Below, in pieces: positions 15,977 through 22,169 of a DNA stretch of 22,169 nucleotides. Each line of letters begins with the position of its first letter. Positions within the stretch are counted from its first letter, which is position 1. The position numbers were made by a program, and so were the translations under genes. Source of the DNA: Candidatus Bathyarchaeota archaeon (GTDB lineage: Archaea; Thermoproteota; Bathyarchaeia; 40CM-2-53-6; RBG-13-38-9). Below the pieces are notes generated by a model. That model had not been told where the DNA came from. It searched no databases and saw only the letters and a list, made by a program, of their open reading frames with translations. The stretch is from the NCBI GenBank assembly GCA_023144075.1, contig JAGLGJ010000002.1, positions 1 through 22,169 of the forward strand, written 5' to 3'.

Positions 15977-16403
15977 AATTGCATCAGATTATTTCTTACA
16001 AAGTCGTAATGAAAAGCCTTCTTATTCTAAGACCTGATTCGAACTTGAAAAAGTTGTGAGATAGAACTGATGTTTTTAATAATTTTTTTATGTTTACCAG
16101 CTTAGCTGGTTTGCTAGCGCGCACTACATGGCTTTTCCTGCATATTTAATTTTTCATTATAACTATCAATAATTGCATTGAACGTGTTATATTTGGAAAG
16201 CATAATGTTTTGCATTAAAATATTAATTTAATAAAAATAGTTAAAAGATAACGTTTCTAAATTAGATTCTATAGTCTAGTTTATGATCATATTTCATAGC
16301 CACCTCAACATTATTTAGCAATTCTTTATTCAAATTGATTGCGATAATACTAAATAAAAACAACGTAGCGCTAGATTAGCGTGATGAAAATCAGGTTGTA
16401 ATA
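15977..16403. other. 427-base non-coding stretch between uspA and the YbaK gene
   Basis: No ORF with coding character is seen on either strand. The stretch is very AT-rich except for a short island at about 16096-16135. That island has a perfect hairpin and a GC-richer segment GCTAGCGCGC. Near the other end (about 16365-16375) GTAGCGCTAG is roughly its inverse. It should hold the promoters of both divergent genes. A small RNA is possible but cannot be shown from the sequence. Confidence 0.5.
16096..16110. repeat. Perfect 6-bp hairpin (ACCAGC-TTA-GCTGGT)
   Basis: The arms 16096-16101 and 16105-16110 are fully complementary around a three-base loop. It lies about 120 bases upstream of uspA in an AT-rich background, where a GC-containing inverted repeat stands out. 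It could be an operator or part of a small RNA. Confidence 0.4.
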
Positions 16404-16856
16404 TTGAATCTTAAGCAGTTTTTAGATGATCATAATGTATGGCATCAATTCGTAACGAAATCTGAGACTATACATACAGCTGATGCTGCACATGCAACAG
16501 GAATAGAACTACATAAAGTCACAAAGAATTTGGTTTCAATTACTGATACTGGTGAATATGCCCTTTTGATAGTGCCGGGAGATAGTAAAGTAAATTTAAA
16601 AGAGGTTGCTAAAATGCTTGATGTAAAAAAAGTAAGGCTTGTACCTTTTTCAGATGCAGAAAAAATTAGTGGATATCCACCTGGAGGTACCCCCTCAGTA
16701 GGACATAAAACACGGATGAGAACTCTCATAGAAAAAAAATTATTGAATTTCGAGACAGTTTATTGTGGTGGAGGATCCAGAGACAAACTCCTAGAAATAA
16801 GAGTTCAAGATATTGTCAAATTAAATGATGCTATAATTGCAGAACTTGTCAAATAG
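16404..16856 (+). CDS. YbaK/ProX-type aminoacyl-tRNA deacylase
   Basis: 150 residues, the usual size of free-standing YbaK/EbsC/ProXp editing proteins. They hydrolyse mischarged aminoacyl-tRNAs, classically Cys- or Ala-tRNA(Pro). The conserved lysine is Lys41 (KVTKNLV), the GYPPGGTPSVGH loop (90-101) forms the substrate pocket, and GGGSRDKLLEIRVQDIV is the typical C-terminal signature. The start is TTG at 16404: the frame upstream is closed by a TAA 9 bases before it, and no ATG is usable. The tRNA-Ser gene lies 57 bases downstream on the same strand, which is suggestive but does not make serine its substrate. Which tRNA it edits is not determined. Confidence 0.88.
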   Translation: MNLKQFLDDHNVWHQFVTKSETIHTADAAHATGIELHKVTKNLVSITDTGEYALLIVPGDSKVNLKEVAKMLDVKKVRLVPFSDAEKISGYPPGGTPSVGHKTRMRTLIEKKLLNFETVYCGGGSRDKLLEIRVQDIVKLNDAIIAELVK

Positions 16857-16885
16857 ATATTAAGGGAATCTCATTCAAAGATCTG

Positions 16886-16891
16886 TTTAAA
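16886..16891 (+). promoter_or_regulatory. TATA box of the tRNA-Ser gene
   Basis: TTTAAA, inside the palindrome GTTTAAAC, is centred about 25 bases upstream of the first tRNA base. This is the expected box A position if transcription starts at or just before the mature 5' end. Confidence 0.55.
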
Positions 16892-16934
16892 CTAATGATA
16901 AGAAATCTTGATTGCCGGGGTGGCAGAGTGGCAA

Positions 16935-16951
16935 AACATTATTTGGGTCAA
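16935..16951 (+). other. Candidate D-loop intron within tRNA-Ser
   Basis: GGC (16930-16932) can pair with GTC (16947-16949). This leaves three-base bulges AAA (16933-16935) and AAT (16950-16952). Cutting after the second base of each bulge would excise exactly 17 bases and rejoin GTGGCAA to TGC. This is a reduced bulge-helix-bulge, with 3 instead of 4 pairs, of the kind accepted by some archaeal splicing endonucleases. Confidence 0.5.
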
Positions 16952-16966
16952 TGCGCCGGACTCGAG

Positions 16967-16981
16967 AACTGCCGTCGCTAT
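16967..16981 (+). other. Anticodon-loop intron of tRNA-Ser (canonical position 37/38)
   Basis: The anticodon loop is 22 bases instead of 7, so 15 bases are extra. The exact boundary can shift by one base because of flanking A residues. The anticodon CGA can pair with TCG (16975-16977) in the intron. The expected four-pair bulge-helix-bulge is not complete. Confidence 0.7.
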
Positions 16982-17046
16982 ATCCGGTTCTCCGTAAGGA
17001 GATCGTGGGTTCAAATCCCACCCCCGGCGCCTTTTATCAATTAATT

Positions 17047-18369
17047 TTACATCAAAGATTTTGTCAAATTAACATTCTTTATGAGAGCATGAGGAGTTAG
17101 TGTTGGTGTCTCGACCTCCCACCACTTTATCCAATTTTGTTTGCTTGATAATAAATGGATGTTACGTAACATTCTCGGCATGTTATCACTAATTCTCAAT
17201 CCTTTAATGGACTGGTCTATTTTGCCTTTCTTTATTTTAAAAAGACCATCTCTGCATACTGTTGAAAAATCTCCTGCTCTATAATCTTGGAATCTAGTAT
17301 ACCAGTTATTAGTGATATATAGTCCGTCGTCTAGCTCAGAAAGTAAATTCTGAAAATCGTCGTGCCCTTTATTGATTATAATATTCCATGGTTGGGGAAC
17401 GATCCATCCTGCATTTCCTGTAGATGAACTCTTGAACTTTTTTGCTGTTGAGGAATTATGAAGATAACTCCGAAGAATGCCATCTTTGATAATTTCAGTT
17501 CTACGAGTTGGAACTCCTTCGTCATCGAAAGCCCTTGAGTTTATACCATCAGTGATTGTACCATCATCAATTAATGTAAGAGAACTTGAAGCCACTCGCT
17601 TTCCTAGCATCCCTTTTAGAAATGATAGCCCAGAATCTACGTTGAAAGCAGATGTTGCGCTAATTACTTCATTTATTAGATTTGCAAATACGTTGGGGCC
17701 TAAAATAACATTATATTTACCGGGCTTTCCTTCAACAGGGTTGCTTGCCTCTTTTGCAATTTCAGCTGCAGCTTGTCCTGCCTTACTAGGAAAAAAATCT
17801 CGCTCTCTCCTAGCGCATTGGTTAGCCTGTCCTGATGCTTCACTATTAGTGAATGCTCTAACTGAAATCTCCAGTGATGATCCTATATCATATCCTGAAG
17901 CCCCAGTTGATGTTTCTATTTTAGTATTGATATTATTGAATAGAAGTGTGCCTGCTACTCGCTTTGCCCCTATTGATAAGGCCCCATTAATAGCGTCTTT
18001 TGTATATTCAACTAACCTAGAAGTTTGTATTGATTCAGATGTTGGGTTAGATATATAATTGAAAGGCCCCCTAGGAAGTCTTTCATATTCTCTGTTTGGT
18101 TTAGTAGATTTTGCGATTTCGAGAAGGGAATGAACGGCCTTTTTAATGCTTCCTTCGGAGAGGTCTGTTATGCTTGCTATAGCTACCCTTTTTTTAAAAA
18201 CTATCATGAAATTTATCGTGGACAATAGCCAAGCCTTACTTACAGTAATCTCATTATTTGCAAATCTGATCATTTTTACATCTTCTGTGACGCAAGTGGC
18301 TGCGACATCTTCTGCCCCACCTTTTTTTCCTTCCTTTACAACTAATGAGGATAACTCATTTTCACTCAT
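17047..18369 (-). CDS. TldE/PmbA-type partner of the TldD metallopeptidase
   Basis: 440 residues from the ATG at 18369, which has GGAG 9 bases upstream inside the end of the TldD-like gene. A TTG at 18384 overlaps that ribosome binding site and is less likely. The protein shows the PmbA/TldD fold: an N-terminal domain with NEITVSKAWLLSTINFMIVF, then a C-terminal domain with GKPGKYNVILGPNVFANLINE, LTLIDDGTITDG and DDEGVPTRRTEI. Where TldD has HExxxH, this protein has no His-Glu pair, as expected for the non-catalytic TldE/PmbA subunit. The two form a heterodimer that degrades small unfolded peptides. It is translationally linked to the TldD-like gene directly upstream. Confidence 0.9.
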   Translation of the reverse strand: MSENELSSLVVKEGKKGGAEDVAATCVTEDVKMIRFANNEITVSKAWLLSTINFMIVFKKRVAIASITDLSEGSIKKAVHSLLEIAKSTKPNREYERLPRGPFNYISNPTSESIQTSRLVEYTKDAINGALSIGAKRVAGTLLFNNINTKIETSTGASGYDIGSSLEISVRAFTNSEASGQANQCARRERDFFPSKAGQAAAEIAKEASNPVEGKPGKYNVILGPNVFANLINEVISATSAFNVDSGLSFLKGMLGKRVASSSLTLIDDGTITDGINSRAFDDEGVPTRRTEIIKDGILRSYLHNSSTAKKFKSSSTGNAGWIVPQPWNIIINKGHDDFQNLLSELDDGLYITNNWYTRFQDYRAGDFSTVCRDGLFKIKKGKIDQSIKGLRISDNMPRMLRNIHLLSSKQNWIKWWEVETPTLTPHALIKNVNLTKSLM

Positions 18370-18370
18370 G

Positions 18371-19795
18371 CTAAGCTTCTCCAATCTTTACATTCCTGAG
18401 TCTAATATCTGGACCACCAGTCCAAACAGGTACCCCTTGCTGAGGATCGCCCTTACCACATGTCGCGGCGCTGAATGAGATGTCTTTTCCAACTGCATCA
18501 ATACTCTTGAATAATGAAGGAGTAGTCATCTCGATTACTGGATTTCTAATTAGATATTTAGGTTCACCATTCTTAATGAAGTAAGCTTCAAGCCCGACAT
18601 ATCGTTGATTGTATCTTCGATCGTCAATATTCCATTCCATGAAGCTCTTTATGTATACGCCCTTTGAGATAGCCTTGAAAAGTTCTTGTTGATTATAATC
18701 TCCTTTATCCATGTAAGTATTAGACATTCTGATTATTGGTTCTCGGTCGTAAGATATTGCGCGTGCTGCTCCATTGCTCTGGATACCAAGTTCTGCAGAT
18801 GTTTCTCTATTATGAAGAAATTCGTTTATGATGCCTTCCTTTATTAGTTCACGACGTGAAGCTTGAACACCTTCGTCATCGTAAAGATAATATCCATATG
18901 AAGATGGAATTGTTGGATCATCAATTATGTTAACTGTCTTGCTACCAATCCTCTTTCCTAACATTTTCATATTAACAAATGATTCTCCCGCTGCTGCTGC
19001 CTCTCTTCCAAGTATGCGGTCAGCCTCGAATGGATGACCACAGGATTCATGGCATACTATTCCAGTAACTTCACTTCCAAGGATCACATCTGTCTTATCT
19101 CTTGGTGGTCTCTTTGCTTTAGTAAGTATAGAAGCAAGAACATTGATTTCTTGTGAAACAAATTCTGTTAGGTCCCAAGATAGAATTGCCTCCCATCCAC
19201 TACTTTCAGCTTTTTTATTAAATCGTTGGGCTGTACCTTTACTCGGTTTGTAAGCAGTCATGAAATACAAGAAAGAAACTCTAGGAACTTTTGATGTAAT
19301 ATATGTTCCTTCACTATTCAGGAATATTTGTTCTCTTAGATTTTCATTTATTGATAATATTCTCGAGGGAAATTTTACATCGCTTTTTATTCTGAATAAT
19401 TTATCAATATTTTGAAGAAGTTTGATTTTCTTTTCTACATCTATTGACCCAAATTTATGTCTTTGTTTTACTTCCCACTTTGCTCTATTAATCTTTAAAT
19501 TAGAAAGTTTAATGGGTTTTTTCATGCTGGCTGCAGCGAAACGAGCCATAGAGGCTGCTGATAAAATTGTGTCTTTGATGCCTTCCTGTGTTAGATTATT
19601 TGTTGAAGCAAAACCCAGTGAACCATTAATGATTAATCTTATACCTATACCTGCTTCTCTGAGAAATCCTGAAAATTGAGGTTTTCCATTTTTCATGACA
19701 GTTGAATTGCCCAAGTCCTTTTGTACTCTAGCCTCAGCATATGTTGAGCCTAGACTCGTAGAATAATTTACTGCAGACTGAGCTAAATCTTCCAA
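18371..19795 (-). CDS. tldD: TldD-type zinc metallopeptidase, catalytic subunit
   Basis: 474 residues. The metal-binding motif HESCGH (His249, Glu250, His254) is the HExxxH of TldD proteins, preceded by ILGSEVTGIV and followed by PFEADRILG. Other family segments are YAEARVQ near the N-terminus, LIINGSLGFASTN, IIDDPTIPSSYGYYLYDDEG and, near the C-terminus, the Cys of AATCGKGDPQQ. With the TldE-like partner encoded immediately downstream it forms a peptidase that cleaves short unfolded peptides through an enclosed channel. The start is TTG at 19795, since no ATG is available and the N-terminal helix MEDLAQSAV fits the family. A TTTAAA box lies 35-40 bases upstream. The gene is divergent from the DP1 gene. 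Confidence 0.92.
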   Translation of the reverse strand: MEDLAQSAVNYSTSLGSTYAEARVQKDLGNSTVMKNGKPQFSGFLREAGIGIRLIINGSLGFASTNNLTQEGIKDTILSAASMARFAAASMKKPIKLSNLKINRAKWEVKQRHKFGSIDVEKKIKLLQNIDKLFRIKSDVKFPSRILSINENLREQIFLNSEGTYITSKVPRVSFLYFMTAYKPSKGTAQRFNKKAESSGWEAILSWDLTEFVSQEINVLASILTKAKRPPRDKTDVILGSEVTGIVCHESCGHPFEADRILGREAAAAGESFVNMKMLGKRIGSKTVNIIDDPTIPSSYGYYLYDDEGVQASRRELIKEGIINEFLHNRETSAELGIQSNGAARAISYDREPIIRMSNTYMDKGDYNQQELFKAISKGVYIKSFMEWNIDDRRYNQRYVGLEAYFIKNGEPKYLIRNPVIEMTTPSLFKSIDAVGKDISFSAATCGKGDPQQGVPVWTGGPDIRLRNVKIGEA

Positions 19796-19829
19796 CTTTA
19801 AACTCTTAAGAGAATGAGGGAAACAAAGA

Positions 19830-19835
19830 TTTAAA
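19830..19835 (-). promoter_or_regulatory. TATA box candidate for the tldD-tldE operon
   Basis: TTTAAA lies 35-40 bases upstream of the TTG start, so transcription would begin about 10-15 bases before the gene. A perfect CTCTTAAGAG palindrome (19803-19812) sits at that expected start. Confidence 0.4.
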
Positions 19836-19870
19836 CAGATATTTCTTGGAAATTGGTGAGAGTTGTTTTG

Positions 19871-19880
19871 ATATGCATAT
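19871..19880. repeat. 10-bp palindrome ATATGCATAT in the tldD-DP1 promoter region
   Basis: A perfect palindrome in the middle of the 209-base divergent intergenic region. It could act as a TATA region or as a regulator site. No link to a known regulator can be made. Confidence 0.3.
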
Positions 19881-19914
19881 ATTAGTTAATTTAAGATGAG
19901 TTTATGTAACTAAA

Positions 19915-19931
19915 TTCACTATTTTAGTGAA
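19915..19931. repeat. 7-bp perfect inverted repeat (TTCACTA-TTT-TAGTGAA)
   Basis: The arms are fully complementary around TTT, and the flanking AA/TT pairs extend it after one mismatch. It lies about 75-90 bases upstream of the DP1 ATG, where a transcription factor controlling DP1 could bind. Confidence 0.45.
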
Positions 19932-20004
19932 ATTATTTGCAGGAAAATAGATTTTAATTATCCTCAAATGTCCATTGTAAGAATTGAATCGTGTATAACT
20001 AATT

Positions 20005-21555
20005 ATGATTGAAAAGAAGAGAATTGTTTTGATATACTCCCTTAAAGAAGCAGTAGAAGAAATAACGCTTGCAGGATATCAACTTGAAGCTGAAGCTTTC
20101 GAGCTTCTTAAAATATTACACCATGAAGAACACTTCAAATTAGTTATTGTCGAAACTATAAATCAAGCAAGAAAAAAAGATCTAAAATTGCTAATTATAA
20201 CTCGTGATATGATTGAGACAACACTTGAGAAATTAACTCAAGAAAAAGAAACTACTGAAATGAAAATACATCCAAGAACAACTATACCTTTTGCTAGGGA
20301 TATACCAACAGAAATCGAGATTTTGCAAGATGGTAGTGAAGAAACAGACTCTAGTGGGAAGATTGATGACTTCAACAATTATTTTAAAGATAGATTTCAA
20401 AAACTTTCGAAAATTATACGTGAAAGATTAGACTTCAATAGTGCAAAGGAAATAAGTTATGCTCTTGAAAAAAAATATGGTGAAAAAGTAAAGATAATAG
20501 CTATGGTTACGAGACGACGTGAACGTACAGAACATCTGTTTTTAGATATTGAGGATTTTGAAAATACAGCAACTTTAATGGTAATTCGGGAAAAGAATAA
20601 AGAATTATTTGAAATGGCGAGAAGAATTCTTCCAGATCAATTAATTGGAATAGAAGCAATTCATGGTAAAGGAGATCTCTTAATAGCAGAACAGATAGTT
20701 TTACCTGATGTTCCTGAAAGAAAACAAAAAAAAGCTAAGGATCCTATTAACGCAGTTTTACTCTCAGATATCCACATTGGAAGCACAACATTTTGCACAG
20801 ATGCTTTTGAGAAATTAATTTTGTGGCTGAACGGTAAGGTTGGAAATAAAAAACAAATAGAGGCTGCTTCTAGAACTAAATATGTTTTGATAGCAGGAGA
20901 TCTTGTTGATGGAGTAGGAGTATTTCCACGTCAAGAGAAGGAACTATCTATTCCTGACATTTACCAACAATACAAATTACTAGCACAATATATAGAACAG
21001 ATACCAGATTACATGGAAGTAGTTATTATTCCTGGAAATCATGATGCTGTGAGACAAGCTCTTCCACAACCGATAATACCAAAGGATTTCGCAGAACCAA
21101 TTTATGAAGCTCGAAATATTAGAACTCTAGGAAATCCATCTGAAATCAGCATACATGGAATACATATTCTGATGTATCATGGTAGAAGCTTGGATGATAT
21201 TATCGCAAGGGTTCCAAATCTAAGTATGAAGACTCCAGATAAGGCCATGGAGTACCTACTTAAATCAAGACATTTAGCTCCTGAATATGGAGCTAGAACA
21301 TCACTAGCACCTGAAAGAAGGGATAGACTTGTGATTACAAATGTACCAGATGTTTTTCAAGCTGGTCATATTCATGTTGCCCAAAATTCTGTTTATAAAA
21401 GTACTATCATAGTAAATTGTGGTGCATGGCAAAGTCAGACTGAATTCCAGAAGAGAATGGGTTTAGACCCAACACCAGGAATTATGCCTATTCTTAATCT
21501 TCAAACAATGGAAGTTAATATGATGAATTTCATGTATAATGAAGCACTATCTTGA
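20005..21555 (+). CDS. polB: DNA polymerase D small subunit DP1 (exonuclease subunit)
   Basis: 516 residues, ATG start, no evident Shine-Dalgarno, so the mRNA may be leaderless or short-leadered. It is the proofreading subunit of the archaeal replicative polymerase PolD. The N-terminal helical part (1-140) binds the large subunit and other partners. An OB fold covers about 150-235 (KIIAMVTRRRERTEHLFLDI begins it). The Mre11-like phosphoesterase domain follows, with SDIHIGS (254-260), GDLVDG (298-303), PGNHD (343-347), YHG (391-393) and GHIH (454-457). All metal-binding motifs for 3'-5' exonuclease activity are intact. The large subunit DP2 is not in the window. The 3' end overlaps that of the convergent orc1/cdc6 gene by 9 bases. 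Confidence 0.96.
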   Translation: MIEKKRIVLIYSLKEAVEEITLAGYQLEAEAFELLKILHHEEHFKLVIVETINQARKKDLKLLIITRDMIETTLEKLTQEKETTEMKIHPRTTIPFARDIPTEIEILQDGSEETDSSGKIDDFNNYFKDRFQKLSKIIRERLDFNSAKEISYALEKKYGEKVKIIAMVTRRRERTEHLFLDIEDFENTATLMVIREKNKELFEMARRILPDQLIGIEAIHGKGDLLIAEQIVLPDVPERKQKKAKDPINAVLLSDIHIGSTTFCTDAFEKLILWLNGKVGNKKQIEAASRTKYVLIAGDLVDGVGVFPRQEKELSIPDIYQQYKLLAQYIEQIPDYMEVVIIPGNHDAVRQALPQPIIPKDFAEPIYEARNIRTLGNPSEISIHGIHILMYHGRSLDDIIARVPNLSMKTPDKAMEYLLKSRHLAPEYGARTSLAPERRDRLVITNVPDVFQAGHIHVAQNSVYKSTIIVNCGAWQSQTEFQKRMGLDPTPGIMPILNLQTMEVNMMNFMYNEALS

Positions 21556-22169
21556 CAAGTTAGCTCTTCTGATTGAATGTGGTACGTAATGAAATAATGG
21601 TTTGAGTAAACCATCTTCTGATAATGCATCAAGGATAGCTTGTTGTGAGAATCCTAGGTGAACTTTCTTAGTTCTTCCATATCTACCAAAATTCACAAGT
21701 CTTGCGTTTAGTATTCCCATCATGTCAAGTTCACTTATTAGCCCACTAACTCTTCTTTGTGTTAATGAATCAATATTAACTTCTTTACATAATTCTTGAT
21801 AGATAGTGTATATATCTCCAGTTACTGCTTCATTTTTGGAGTGATTTTCGAAAAGAAATACGCTGATTAAAACAATTTTTAAATGAAGTGGCAGTGATGT
21901 TAAGACCTCAGTTACTCGGTCATGTTCAACTTTGTTTTGTGCCGCTCTTATGTGTGATTCTGTGACTTCTGTGTCACCTTTTCTTTCTGCTAATTCTCCT
22001 GCTACTCGAATAAGGTCTAGTGCACGTCTAGCATCACCATGTTCACCTGCAGCAATGGCGGCGCAAAGGCGAATTGCAGATTCTTTCAGGGACCCTTTGA
22101 TAAAAGCTATACGAGCACGTGTTTGTATAATATCGTAAAGTTCGTCTGCAAGATATGGTTTGAATATAA
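21547..22169 (-). CDS. cdc6: Orc1/Cdc6 replication initiator, C-terminal part (5' end outside window)
   Basis: Reading in from the right edge there are about 206 codons ending in TAG at 21547-21549. The start lies beyond the window. The fragment begins in the lid part of the AAA+ module (KPYLADELYDIIQTRA) and contains the sensor-2 motif HGDARRALDLIRVAGELAER. It then runs into the C-terminal winged-helix domain (LPLHLKIVLISVFLFEN, SLTQRRVSGLISELDMMGIL) that recognises origin DNA. The Walker motifs are not visible because they lie upstream. Archaeal cdc6 genes are often next to the origin they bind, so an origin could lie beyond the right edge; that is inference. The last three codons overlap the end of the DP1 gene in antisense. 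Confidence 0.94.
   Translation of the reverse strand, partial: IFKPYLADELYDIIQTRARIAFIKGSLKESAIRLCAAIAAGEHGDARRALDLIRVAGELAERKGDTEVTESHIRAAQNKVEHDRVTEVLTSLPLHLKIVLISVFLFENHSKNEAVTGDIYTIYQELCKEVNIDSLTQRRVSGLISELDMMGILNARLVNFGRYGRTKKVHLGFSQQAILDALSEDGLLKPLFHYVPHSIRRANLSR

Larger units (their letters stand above)
16914..17029 (+). tRNA. tRNA-Ser (CGA) with anticodon-loop intron and 17-base D-loop insertion
   Basis: The acceptor stem pairs GCCGGGG with CCCCGGC (17022-17028), and the discriminator base is G. The T arm is GTGGG-TTCAAAT-CCCAC, and the long variable arm CTCC-GTAA-GGAG gives a class II, serine-type tRNA. The anticodon stem is CCGGA (16956-16960) with TCCGG (16983-16987). The 22-base loop has anticodon CGA at 16963-16965, so 15 bases (about 16967-16981, after position 37) are an intron. 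The D stem is GCA (16923-16925) with TGC (16952-16954). Its loop is 17 bases longer than normal, between two copies of CAA (16932-16934 and 16949-16951). Removing that unit restores GTGGCAATGC, a normal serine D-loop, so a second, non-canonical intron is likely. CCA is not encoded. CTTTTA follows as a terminator. Confidence 0.92.

Noticed and set aside
16381..16470. Possible C/D-box sRNA: GTGATGA near 16381 and CTGA near 16470
   Set aside because: The boxes are too far apart for a normal C/D sRNA, internal C'/D' boxes are poor, and most of the span is the YbaK coding sequence.
17477..18058. A 193-codon plus-strand ORF opposite the TldE gene
   Set aside because: It lies entirely antisense to a clear PmbA/TldD-family gene and has no recognisable motif, so it is a shadow frame.
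18370..18384. TTG at 18384 as TldE start
   Set aside because: It overlaps the GGAG that serves the ATG at 18369; the ATG places the gene right after the TldD stop.
21932..22138. A 68-codon plus-strand ORF near the right edge
   Set aside because: The minus strand here encodes the sensor-2 and winged-helix parts of Orc1/Cdc6; the plus ORF is its shadow.
1..22169. CRISPR arrays, insertion sequences, integrase or defence genes
   Set aside because: I found no regularly spaced repeats, terminal inverted repeats with a transposase, or known defence motifs on either strand.

Overview
This is about 22 kb of AT-rich archaeal chromosome, most likely from a Nitrososphaerota (Thaumarchaeota)-type organism. 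The evidence is the gene content: the small subunit of archaeal DNA polymerase D, an Orc1/Cdc6 initiator, a multi-OB-fold RPA, an Lhr-type helicase, a stand-alone parvulin very like those of ammonia-oxidizing thaumarchaea, and a tRNA-Ser that has an anticodon-loop intron and no encoded CCA. Many genes start with TTG, and one apparently starts with CTG. No ammonia-oxidation, mobile-element, phage or CRISPR genes are visible, so placement below phylum is not supported.

Layout. Positions 1-660 hold a SWIM zinc-finger protein resembling SWS1/ZSWIM7 and a 37-residue membrane peptide. Positions 662-3310 (minus) encode an 882-residue ATP-type PEP carboxykinase with a second, N-terminal P-loop kinase-like half. 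Positions 3468-6609 form a tungstate/molybdate module: a ModE-type regulator divergent from a tupABC-like ABC transporter, with palindromic operator candidates in the shared promoter. Positions 6676-8666 (minus) carry endonuclease IV, RidA, a parvulin and a small unknown protein. Positions 8760-9739 (plus) carry a small Cys/His protein and endonuclease III. Positions 9766-15353 (minus) carry RPA, a histone-deacetylase-family amidohydrolase (longer than an ATG/GTG/TTG search shows) and the Lhr helicase. Positions 15560-17029 hold a UspA protein, a 427-base non-coding stretch, a YbaK-type tRNA-editing protein and the tRNA-Ser. Positions 17047-19795 (minus) are a TldD/TldE peptidase pair. Positions 20005-21555 (plus) encode DP1. 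The window ends inside orc1/cdc6 (minus), whose 3' end overlaps that of DP1.

How the parts fit. DNA replication and repair is heavily represented: SWIM protein, Nfo, Nth, RPA, Lhr, DP1 and Orc1. The rest is housekeeping: gluconeogenesis, oxyanion uptake, reactive-enamine removal, protein folding, translation quality control and proteolysis. I see no obvious new defence or mobile system. The most interesting points are the double-P-loop PEPCK, the CTG start of the deacetylase, the extra 17 bases in the tRNA D-loop, and the oxyanion operators.
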